From the NCBI RefSeq assembly GCF_003449035.1, contig NZ_QRGB01000001.1:2108001-2172000 (forward strand): a DNA stretch of 64,000 bases, read 5' to 3'. Below the pieces are notes generated by a model. That model ran no database searches. It saw only the letters and a list, made by a program, of their open reading frames with translations, and was not told where the DNA came from. How positions within the stretch are numbered: the stretch's first letter is position 1; each line of letters begins with the position of its first letter. Source of the stretch: Pedobacter indicus (GTDB lineage: Bacteria > Bacteroidota > Bacteroidia > Sphingobacteriales > Sphingobacteriaceae). Positions 18,221 to 25,616 of this stretch are shown one piece after another. The position numbers were made by a program, and so were the translations under genes.

Positions 18221-18352
18221 CATTTACATTCTTAGCAAGATACCTAAGCTTTTGATAAAAAGGATTTAGATAAATATCAAATAATAACTAATTTTTAAAA
18301 AAAATTATGATATTTAATATCTAAACCTTTTTTATCATTTAAAGCCTAAAAT
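18221..18352. repeat. AT-rich spacer with a long imperfect inverted repeat
   Basis: Arms at 18254-18272 and 18318-18336 pair at 17 of 19 positions and enclose a 45-base AT-rich loop. It lies between the MFS gene and the DUF485 gene. It may be a transcript structure or a weak terminator, and no T-run follows directly. Confidence 0.45.
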
Positions 18353-18649
18353 ATGTTGCATAAGCCAAGTTCAGCTGTTAACGAAGATTACGCCTCGAAG
18401 AAGAAGTCGCGTCTCGGAATCTTATTTTTCTTTATTTATTTCTTTTTATATGGAGGCTTCGTAATTATCGGAGTCGTAAATTATGAATTGCTTGCTGTTG
18501 AAACTCTATGGGGGTTGAACCTTGCGACCCTTTACGGCATATCACTAATTGTTTTCGCTGTGTTGCTCGGAGTTCTCTATAATTACTATTGTTCACGGTA
18601 TGAAGATCAGAGTGAAAGAGAAATTGCAGAAAGGGGAGAAAAGGTATGA
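18353..18649 (+). CDS. DUF485 family small membrane protein
   Basis: The 98-residue protein has two predicted membrane helices (about 22-45 and 60-82). It has the layout of the YjcH/DUF485 family, which is encoded next to ActP acetate symporters in many bacteria. It overlaps the symporter gene by 4 bases (ATGA), so the two are translationally coupled. Its exact job is not settled, and a helper subunit for the symporter is the usual assumption. Confidence 0.85.
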   Translation: MLHKPSSAVNEDYASKKKSRLGILFFFIYFFLYGGFVIIGVVNYELLAVETLWGLNLATLYGISLIVFAVLLGVLYNYYCSRYEDQSEREIAERGEKV

Positions 18650-20553
18650 TTTACGATGTGTCTTACACCGCCATTATCTTTTTCGTCATTTTTGTTGGCC
18701 TCGTACTAGGTTTATCATTTTACTTTGGGAGAAAAACCAAGTCAGCATCTTCCTATTACGCGGCGGGCGGTCAAATCCATTGGTCGGTTAACGGAATTGC
18801 ATTTGCGGGAGATTATTTATCAGCCGCTTCCTTTTTAGGCATCTGTGGGATGATCGCTACCTCTGGTTATGATGGGTTTTTATACGCTATTGGCTTTTTA
18901 GCTGGCTGGATGGTTGCTCTATTTTTAGTAGCAGAGCCGTTTAAAAAACTCGGGAAATATACTTTCTCAGACGCACTTAATTCTACTTTTAAATCAAGAT
19001 TGGTAACGTTAACGGCTTCGATTAGCACGTTGATAGTTTCCATATTCTATTTAATTCCACAAATGGTTGGGGCAGGGGATTTGGTAACTCCTTTACTGGG
19101 ATTCCCGCATTGGGTAGGAGTGTTGATCGTCGGTATTATTGTCATTCTTATTGTAGCAACGGCTGGAATGACCTCGACGACTTATGTGCAGTTCTTAAAG
19201 GGAGGGCTACTAATACTTCTTTCAGGAATTTTGGCGTTTTATATTATGAAGAACGGATTCACGCTTAACCCTGATCATGAGAATCAGCCTTATCATGAAT
19301 TTGTTGAATTAACGCCAGTTATGAATGGAGATCAGGTTAGCTCGGTGGCGGACTGGAACGTTCTTTCACAACAAAATGTCCAAGGTAAAGAGTTTGTCAA
19401 TCTCGAGAAAGATGGAATTGAACGGTGGTTTATGCTCACCGAAAAAAATGATAAACCTGTTTTAACAGAAGCATTATCGATCACCGTGGATGAGAACGGT
19501 ACGCAGTTATATAATGGAGAGCCGAAAGAGAACGGAAACTTTTATCAGGTAGGACATCTTAGCAAAATTGTTGTAGACGGACAAGAGGTAGAAAGCAGTG
19601 GTCCCGTGAACCCCATACAATTTTTGAATATCATTAAAAACAGCGAACTTGTACGTTTCCTAAACGTTAAGTTTTCAGACGGCAATCAGGAGGTTTCTTT
19701 ATATTACCAAGAGGAAACTTCAGGAAAGGACTTTATGCTTCCCGGGTTAAAGTATAAGATCGGTAAAGATGCTTCTTGGTGGAGTAAAATGGATTTTGTT
19801 TCATTGATGATCGCGTTGTTTCTTGGAACAGCTGCTTTACCGCATATATTAATCCGATATTACACGGTTAACTCACCGCGGGATGCTCGTAAGTCAACTA
19901 TCTTAGCGATTGCTGCGATTGGTGCCTTCTATTTGTTGACCTTGTACTTAGGAATAGGTTCAGCGATTAATGGTGTGATGGATGTCGAATCTAGCAATAT
20001 GGCTGCACCTCTATTGGCAAAAGCATTTGGAGTGATCTTATTTTCCGTGATATCAGCAATTGCGTTCGCTACGGTATTAGGTACGGTATCTGGACTGATA
20101 GTAGCTTCGTCCGGTGCGATTGCCCATGATTTAATGGACGGGTATTTCAACAAAAATCTAAGTGACGAAAAGAAAGTTTTGGCAGGTAAGCTGGCGGCGT
20201 TTGGAGTAGGAATCTTTGCTATTGCACTAGGAATCGCTTTTAAAGGCATGAACGTGTCTTTTTTGGTAGGTTGGGCCTTTGCGATTGCCGCATCCGCTAA
20301 TCTACCGGCAATTTTATTTATCCTATTCTGGAAAAAAACTACTGCGAAAGGTATTTCTTGGTCAATCATCATGGGTATCTTTTCTTCACTGGCAATCATA
20401 CTGACTTCACCGACCATGTGGGGAAGGTACGGGCTGAGTCCAGCAGATGCAATTCACCAGCTGGAGAACCCTGCAATTATTTCTTTCCCATTAGCAGTTA
20501 TTACACTGTATTTAGTGTCTATCTCAACCACGAAACGAAAAGTTAACATATAA
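18646..20553 (+). CDS. ActP-like cation/solute symporter (SSS family)
   Basis: The 635-residue membrane protein resembles the acetate symporter ActP, with YYAAGGQIHWSVNG near 43-56, AGDYLSAASFLG, and TAALPHILIRYYTV at about 396-409. It is longer than E. coli ActP (549) because of a soluble stretch between helices at about 206-378. That stretch carries short repeated beta-rich phrases such as NGTQLYNGEPKENG. The upstream DUF485 gene supports a monocarboxylate role (acetate, propionate or similar). It probably imports short-chain acids, but the enlarged loop could change what it binds. Confidence 0.87.
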   Translation: MIYDVSYTAIIFFVIFVGLVLGLSFYFGRKTKSASSYYAAGGQIHWSVNGIAFAGDYLSAASFLGICGMIATSGYDGFLYAIGFLAGWMVALFLVAEPFKKLGKYTFSDALNSTFKSRLVTLTASISTLIVSIFYLIPQMVGAGDLVTPLLGFPHWVGVLIVGIIVILIVATAGMTSTTYVQFLKGGLLILLSGILAFYIMKNGFTLNPDHENQPYHEFVELTPVMNGDQVSSVADWNVLSQQNVQGKEFVNLEKDGIERWFMLTEKNDKPVLTEALSITVDENGTQLYNGEPKENGNFYQVGHLSKIVVDGQEVESSGPVNPIQFLNIIKNSELVRFLNVKFSDGNQEVSLYYQEETSGKDFMLPGLKYKIGKDASWWSKMDFVSLMIALFLGTAALPHILIRYYTVNSPRDARKSTILAIAAIGAFYLLTLYLGIGSAINGVMDVESSNMAAPLLAKAFGVILFSVISAIAFATVLGTVSGLIVASSGAIAHDLMDGYFNKNLSDEKKVLAGKLAAFGVGIFAIALGIAFKGMNVSFLVGWAFAIAASANLPAILFILFWKKTTAKGISWSIIMGIFSSLAIILTSPTMWGRYGLSPADAIHQLENPAIISFPLAVITLYLVSISTTKRKVNI

Positions 20554-20592
20554 GTGTCGACAATAATCTATAATTTAGTGAAAAAAATATCA

Positions 20593-21375
20593 ATGAAAAA
20601 ATCTACTCTAGCTACGTTCGTTTGTGGTTTACTACTTGTTTCAAGCCACGTATTTGCTCAATTTAATAAAAATCAAGTGATAGCGCATAGAGGCGCATGG
20701 GATGATACGATTCCTCAGAATTCACTGGCTTCTTTAAACAAAGCCATTGAGCTTAACTGCTTTGGATCTGAATTTGACGTCCATCTGACTAAGGACGATG
20801 TATTGGTTGTGTGCCATGATCATGATTTTTATGGAATAGAGATCGAAGAATCTACTTATGAAGAGTTACTGAAAAAGCAACATCCGAACGGTGAAAAAAT
20901 CCCGACCGCTAAAGAGTACATCTTAGAGGGCTTAAAGCAAAAAGGCAAAAACAAAACAAAATTGATTTACGAATTAAAAACTTCAAAAGTCAGTAAAGAG
21001 CGTACGCTGTTAGCTGCGGAATTATCAGTAAAGCTTGTTAAAGAATTGAAGGCTGAGAAAATGATTGAATATATCGTTTTTAGCTACGATGCAGGGAAGA
21101 AACTAATGCAACTCGATCCCAAAGCAAAAGTATCTTATTTGAATGGTGATCTAACTCCCGAACAAGCCAAGAAAGAAGGTTTCTTTGGACTCGATTATAA
21201 TCACAATGTTTATAAGAAAAATCCAACATGGATTCAACAAGCACATGAGTTAGGTCTGGCAGTCAATGTCTGGACAGTAAATTCCGCTGAGGATATGCAG
21301 CTTTTTCTTAATCAAAATGTCGAATATATTACCACAGACCAACCCGGCCGTTTATTTGACCTGATCGGAAAATAA
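20593..21375 (+). CDS. exported glycerophosphodiester phosphodiesterase
   Basis: The 260-residue protein has a signal peptide (MKKSTLATFVCG to HVFAQ, about 22 residues) and a GDPD TIM barrel. The catalytic motif VIAHRGAWDD near 31-40, EFDVHLTKDD and VCHDHDF are visible, and WTVNSAEDMQ is near the C terminus. It hydrolyses glycerophosphodiesters to glycerol-3-phosphate and an alcohol. The start is placed at the ATG at 20593, because the in-frame GTG at 20554 would put 13 extra residues before a normal signal peptide. It follows the symporter by 39 bases. Confidence 0.88.
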   Translation: MKKSTLATFVCGLLLVSSHVFAQFNKNQVIAHRGAWDDTIPQNSLASLNKAIELNCFGSEFDVHLTKDDVLVVCHDHDFYGIEIEESTYEELLKKQHPNGEKIPTAKEYILEGLKQKGKNKTKLIYELKTSKVSKERTLLAAELSVKLVKELKAEKMIEYIVFSYDAGKKLMQLDPKAKVSYLNGDLTPEQAKKEGFFGLDYNHNVYKKNPTWIQQAHELGLAVNVWTVNSAEDMQLFLNQNVEYITTDQPGRLFDLIGK

Positions 21376-21467
21376 TATTGAAAATCGAAATGTAAGTTAT
21401 TTTTCTTGATCATATTTTCAATTTTTTTGTAAAAATATTGAAAAATTAATATTTATCTCGTCAATTG
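21376..21467. other. AT-rich spacer with weak terminator-like hairpin
   Basis: ATTGAAAAT at 21377-21385 can pair with ATTTTCAAT at 21414-21422, followed by seven T. The stem is all A/T apart from one pair and the loop is long, so termination is only possible. Confidence 0.3.
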
Positions 21468-21500
21468 TTTGATGATTTAAATAATAATGAGCTATATTTG
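21468..21500 (+). promoter_or_regulatory. asnB promoter (TTTG, 21 bases, TATATTTG)
   Basis: TTTG at 21468-21471 and TATATTTG at 21493-21500 match the -33 and -7 elements of the Bacteroidota sigma factor with a 21-base spacer. The asnB start is 47 bases downstream. Confidence 0.65.
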
Positions 21501-21547
21501 TTTCGAAATTAGAAAAGTAACGATTAAGGTTAACTAAATTTAATAAT

Positions 21548-23242
21548 ATGTGCGGTATAATTGGAGCATTTGATCTGAAAGGACGTTCAGAGGAAATAAG
21601 AACAGACGTCCTAAAAATGTCAAAGAAAATTCGTCATCGAGGTCCGGATTGGTCGGGCATTTTTAGTAATGAGAAAGCAGTTATTTCTCACGAAAGGTTG
21701 GCAATTGTTGATCCAAAATCAGGTAATCAACCTTTATATAGTTCTAATGGCAAATTGGTATTAGCCGCAAACGGTGAGATTTATAATCACCAATCTCTTC
21801 GTACCCAGTTTCCAAATTATCAGTTTAAGACAGAAACAGATAGTGAAATACTGTTAGCTCTTTATCAAGAAAAAGGACCAACTTTTTTAGACGAGTTAAA
21901 CGGGATTTTCGGTTTTGCTATTTACGATATCGAACGTGATGAATATTTTATAGCTCGTGATCATATTGGCATTATTCCTTTATACATCGGATGGGATGCT
22001 GAAGGTTCTTTTTATGTAGCATCTGAATTAAAAGCTTTAGAAGGAAAATGTGTACGGATCGAAACTTTTAAACCGGGTCATTATATTTATAGCGGAGACG
22101 GGCAACATTTTCAACAATGGTATAAACGTGATTGGGAAGATTACGAAAATATCAAAGATAATGATGCCGATATAGAACAGCTTCGCAAGGGATTGGAAGA
22201 CGCCGTACACCGTCAGCTCATGTCAGACGTACCTTACGGTGTATTGTTATCTGGCGGATTGGACTCTTCAATTATCGCTGCCGTAACCAAACTTTTTGCT
22301 TCAAAGCGTATCGAGTCGAATGACTTGGAAAATGCATGGTATCCTCAATTACACTCGTTTGCTGTTGGTTTAAAAGGGTCACCTGATTTAATCGCTGCAA
22401 AAAAGGCAGCCGACCACATTGGTACAATTCATCACGAAATCAACTTTAGTATCCAGGAAGGGCTTGATGCCGTTCGTGATGTTATCTATCATCTGGAAAC
22501 TTACGATGTTACCACAATCCGTGCCTCTACGCCGATGTATTTGTTGGCAAGAGTGATTAAGTCAATGGGTATCAAAATGGTTCTTTCTGGAGAAGGGTCT
22601 GATGAGCTTTTCGGAGGTTACTTATACTTCCACAAGGCACCAGATGCTCAGAGATTTCATGAGGAAACAGTACGGAAAATGAGTAAGTTGCACCTGTATG
22701 ATTGTCTGCGAGCTAATAAGTCGCTGGCAGCATGGGGAATCGAAGGGCGTGTGCCGTTTCTGGATAAAGATTTTATCGATATTGCCATGAGGCTTAATCC
22801 GGAAAGTAAGATGATAAAAGATGGAAGAATAGAGAAATGGATCCTTCGCAAAGCTTTTGAAGGATATTTGCCGGAAAGCATTGCCTGGAGGCAAAAAGAG
22901 CAATTCTCAGATGGTGTAGGCTATAGCTGGATTGACACGTTAAAGGAGCAAGCTGAATTAAAAGTTTCTGACGCTGAATTAGCCGCATCGGCAAGTAAGT
23001 TCCCTATTAATCCGCCACGAAACAAAGAAGAGTATCTGTATAGAAGCATTTTTACGGAACATTTCCCGTCAGATTCAGCAGCATTGACAGTACCATCGGT
23101 TCCGTCGGTAGCGTGTAGCACTCCGGAAGCCTTAGCTTGGGATGAATCTTTTCAGAATCAGAATGACCCATCAGGAAGAGCAGTAGGTTCTGTGCATCAA
23201 GAAAGTTATACGAAGGGAAAGGTGCCCATACAGCAGTCTTAA
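21548..23242 (+). CDS. asnB: asparagine synthase B (glutamine-hydrolysing)
   Basis: The 564-residue enzyme makes asparagine from aspartate, glutamine and ATP. The N-terminal glutaminase domain starts with the nucleophile Cys2 (MCGIIGAF) and includes RHRGPD and NGEIYNH. The synthetase domain has the ATP pyrophosphatase loop SGGLDS at 235-240 and SGEGSDELFGGY. The length is normal for the AsnB class. It is alone in its unit, with a good promoter before it and a perfect hairpin after it. Confidence 0.96.
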   Translation: MCGIIGAFDLKGRSEEIRTDVLKMSKKIRHRGPDWSGIFSNEKAVISHERLAIVDPKSGNQPLYSSNGKLVLAANGEIYNHQSLRTQFPNYQFKTETDSEILLALYQEKGPTFLDELNGIFGFAIYDIERDEYFIARDHIGIIPLYIGWDAEGSFYVASELKALEGKCVRIETFKPGHYIYSGDGQHFQQWYKRDWEDYENIKDNDADIEQLRKGLEDAVHRQLMSDVPYGVLLSGGLDSSIIAAVTKLFASKRIESNDLENAWYPQLHSFAVGLKGSPDLIAAKKAADHIGTIHHEINFSIQEGLDAVRDVIYHLETYDVTTIRASTPMYLLARVIKSMGIKMVLSGEGSDELFGGYLYFHKAPDAQRFHEETVRKMSKLHLYDCLRANKSLAAWGIEGRVPFLDKDFIDIAMRLNPESKMIKDGRIEKWILRKAFEGYLPESIAWRQKEQFSDGVGYSWIDTLKEQAELKVSDAELAASASKFPINPPRNKEEYLYRSIFTEHFPSDSAALTVPSVPSVACSTPEALAWDESFQNQNDPSGRAVGSVHQESYTKGKVPIQQS

Positions 23243-23254
23243 ATAATTGAAATA

Positions 23255-23310
23255 GTATTCTAAAAGACAACCCGAAAAGCTAAATCTTTTCGGGTTGTCT
23301 TTTAGAATAC
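23255..23310. terminator. bidirectional terminator between asnB and the M48 operon
   Basis: A perfect 25-base inverted repeat (23255-23279 with 23286-23310) with a 6-base loop. The inner stem has the GC-rich part CAACCCG flanked by A/T runs on both sides, so it can work in both directions for these convergent units. Confidence 0.88.
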
Positions 23311-23322
23311 CTTTCCTTTGTT

Positions 23323-24123
23323 TTATTCTGCCGACCGCAAAAAGTCTTGGAGTTTACACCAAGTTGAGCTGCTCAATATTGTCTTTTCTCCACTTGCTTT
23401 TGAGCTGACATATTCGTCAATAAAGCTCACTCGTTCTCTCGTGTCGGGATGGGTGCTTATCCAGACCAGGCTTTCAGGTATCTCATCACTTTTTTCTGCC
23501 AGACGGGTCAGGAAATCACCCATGGGTTCCAGTGGAAGTTCAGCTTGGCTCAAATAATCGATCGCTTTTCGGTCGGCCTCTTTTTCAAGACTACGATCGT
23601 AAGCACTTGAGGAAAGAAGTTTCGCTGACTGTCGGATCATGTCAACATTTCCCCCAGAAGCCGCAGATACCAATACGGATAACCCGATTTCTTTAACTAA
23701 CTTTTTCATCACATGCTTTTCCTGTATATGAGCTAGTTCATGTCCCAGTACGCCAGCTAGTTCGGCTTCATTTTTACATTCAGTAATCAACCCTGAAAAT
23801 AGAACGATTTGTTTTCCCGGAAGGGCAAATGCATTCACGTCTCCGTTCTTTAAGATATGGAGTTTGATTTTGTTTCTGTCTATTTCATTTGCTTCACAAA
23901 GGCTGGTTAAAAGGCTGTCTACGGGCAGATAAACTAAATCGTCATCTAATTCATCTTGTGAATTTTTGAAGTAATTCCAATAGAGTTCACCTAGTTTTCT
24001 TTCTGTTTTTTCATTTAGTTGTTTAACATTGAGTATTCGCATCCAGTCAATCTGACTGAAAAGTATCCAGCTTCCGAAAAATAATACGACAATCAACAGA
24101 AATTGAACGATGATATTTTTCAT
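23323..24123 (-). CDS. membrane-anchored M48-family zinc metalloprotease
   Basis: The 266-residue protein has one N-terminal membrane helix (about 5-23), then a peptidase M48 domain. The zinc motif HELAH is at 128-132, and the third ligand is in the SLEKEAD motif around 178-183. The family includes Ste24/HtpX/BepA-type proteases that act on membrane or envelope proteins. It is the last gene of a four-gene minus-strand operon with three small membrane proteins, starting 1 base after the DUF4870 gene. The substrate is unknown. Confidence 0.9.
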   Translation of the reverse strand: MKNIIVQFLLIVVLFFGSWILFSQIDWMRILNVKQLNEKTERKLGELYWNYFKNSQDELDDDLVYLPVDSLLTSLCEANEIDRNKIKLHILKNGDVNAFALPGKQIVLFSGLITECKNEAELAGVLGHELAHIQEKHVMKKLVKEIGLSVLVSAASGGNVDMIRQSAKLLSSSAYDRSLEKEADRKAIDYLSQAELPLEPMGDFLTRLAEKSDEIPESLVWISTHPDTRERVSFIDEYVSSKASGEKTILSSSTWCKLQDFLRSAE

Positions 24124-24124
24124 T

Positions 24125-24556
24125 TCAACCTTTGCATAAAATGTCAGCTAAATTTCCATAGAACCACCAGGTAACGTGTTTCCCTTTTCTGGTTTGTATA
24201 CTGGTGTAAATACTAGCAATGAGTTCCGCCATGTTGAACAAAAAAATCGTTATTATATAAGCAATATAGCTATTGTCTATTTGTTGTTCCCCAAATATCA
24301 ACCCAACTGTCCACCAAAAACCAACGCTATTCATAGCCAGGAGGGTAATTTGAGACAACAGGCCCTGGGTGCAGTGCCAACGGACAAACAATGTTCCTTT
24401 TCGGTTAGCCAGGTAGAAAAATAGAGTTGCGATTAAGTTGACGATAGGCAGTGGCATTCCTGCTATGGCGGTTACCATTGAAACCAAGTAGCTGTTTGAG
24501 GCTTTTTCAGCTTCATGTTCACTGGGTTTATATCCAAAAGGTTCAATTTTGATCAT
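24125..24556 (-). CDS. DUF4870 family membrane protein
   Basis: The 143-residue protein has about three to four predicted membrane helices. It has the phrase RKGTLFVRWHCTQGLLSQ, which matches the DUF4870/Tic20-like pattern (HxxQGL-type motif before a helix). Function is unknown. The gene overlaps the DUF2752 gene by 4 bases and abuts the M48 protease, so all are made together. Confidence 0.75.
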   Translation of the reverse strand: MIKIEPFGYKPSEHEAEKASNSYLVSMVTAIAGMPLPIVNLIATLFFYLANRKGTLFVRWHCTQGLLSQITLLAMNSVGFWWTVGLIFGEQQIDNSYIAYIITIFLFNMAELIASIYTSIQTRKGKHVTWWFYGNLADILCKG

Positions 24557-24963
24557 AAACTCTTCATGATGTTCCAGACCCAGTTTATAATAACCAGAAG
24601 AATAGCTGGGAGGTATATTGATTTTCTCTGAACCAGGCTTTCCATCTTCTGATAGAAGTGAAAGAGGCTGTTTTGTTTCTTAATGATGTCCCTGACGATC
24701 CATATTGGAACTAATATCATCGTTGTCAGGATAATAAAACCAAAAGGATTCCAATAGAATGCTTCGGCCGGTTTTCCTTGCATGAGCGATAGTACAGACC
24801 TCGTTGATCCACAAGACGGGCAGGGGATACCGGTTACATGCTTTACGAGGCAAACACCTGTTTCAGGAGAGGCTATTTGATTAACAGAAAGCAGAAGCCA
24901 GCAATAACCACCGACGCAGGCAAAAAATAAAATATAGTAAATCTTATGCTGCCGGACATCCAT
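24553..24963 (-). CDS. DUF2752 family membrane protein
   Basis: The 136-residue protein has three predicted membrane helices. It carries the family signature GIPCPSCGSTRSV around 45-57, followed by AFYWNPFGF. The CPxCGxTR cysteines could bind metal or form a disulphide, but the function of the family is unknown. It starts 12 bases after the TM2-domain gene and overlaps the next gene by 4 bases. Confidence 0.88.
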   Translation of the reverse strand: MDVRQHKIYYILFFACVGGYCWLLLSVNQIASPETGVCLVKHVTGIPCPSCGSTRSVLSLMQGKPAEAFYWNPFGFIILTTMILVPIWIVRDIIKKQNSLFHFYQKMESLVQRKSIYLPAILLVIINWVWNIMKSL

Positions 24964-24975
24964 GCGTATCTCATT

Positions 24976-25314
24976 TTAATAGATTACCTCGTGAAGCTTT
25001 TCGAGATTTTTCTCTCGAGTTGCGCCCATAATTAGAAACCAATCGATAATCGCCCAAATTCCCAATCCACCGCAAGTCAGCAATTTTCCTATCCCCAGAC
25101 CCGTATCGCCGATTAGGAAGCGGTCGATTCCCAGCGATCCACCTAGTAGAGAAACAATCAGGCTAATCGTCGGATCCTTTAATGATAAAGACTGGATTGC
25201 GATCCATTTAGAATCATCCGTATTTATAAGCGTGTCCCGGATCAAAGGGATTTGATGGCTTTCGAAAAATTTACTGTTGGTCATGATAAACATGTCTACT
25301 TTCTGAGAATCCAT
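24976..25314 (-). CDS. TM2-domain membrane protein
   Basis: The 112-residue protein has an N-terminal soluble stretch, then two helices in the TM2 pattern: SLLGGSLGIDRFLIGDTGLG and CGGLGIWAIIDWFLI. TM2 proteins are small and of unclear function. It is the first gene of the four-gene operon TM2, DUF2752, DUF4870, M48. Confidence 0.88.
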   Translation of the reverse strand: MDSQKVDMFIMTNSKFFESHQIPLIRDTLINTDDSKWIAIQSLSLKDPTISLIVSLLGGSLGIDRFLIGDTGLGIGKLLTCGGLGIWAIIDWFLIMGATREKNLEKLHEVIY

Positions 25315-25616
25315 AAGTATAGGTCAGTTAAAAATGTAGTTAAAATTTGGTTTATATTCTATTGTAAATAAATAATAAACAAGCATACAAAAAAAAGTTG
25401 GAACTTAACTTGTACTGAGGCGTTAAAATGTTTTTTATCGAATCTGTTTGTTGAAAAAAATGTTATCTTGAACCTAATTATAGACTTGTACATTAATCTT
25501 GTTCGGGTACGTCACCGAATGCGATAGACGCTAAATTAATAAATGTAGAAAGCCCGACTAGAACATTTATTATAATGAAAACAGAATAAAACAAACATCA
25601 CAAACACACAGAAAGC
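25315..25616. promoter_or_regulatory. divergent intergenic region with CGGGTACGTCACCG site
   Basis: The 302-base AT-rich region lies between the TM2 gene (minus) and the beta-helix gene (plus). The recognisable element is CGGGTACGTCACCG at 25504-25517, the fourth copy of the site family, 99 bases before the beta-helix start. Its right half GTCACCG is less symmetric than the others. No gene was seen. Confidence 0.5.

Noticed and set aside
19929-20417. A 162-codon open frame on the minus strand.
   Set aside because: Antisense shadow of the ActP-like gene, with no recognisable domain.
20554-20592. GTG start for the glycerophosphodiesterase directly after the symporter stop.
   Set aside because: It would extend the signal peptide by 13 residues; the ATG at 20593 gives a standard signal.
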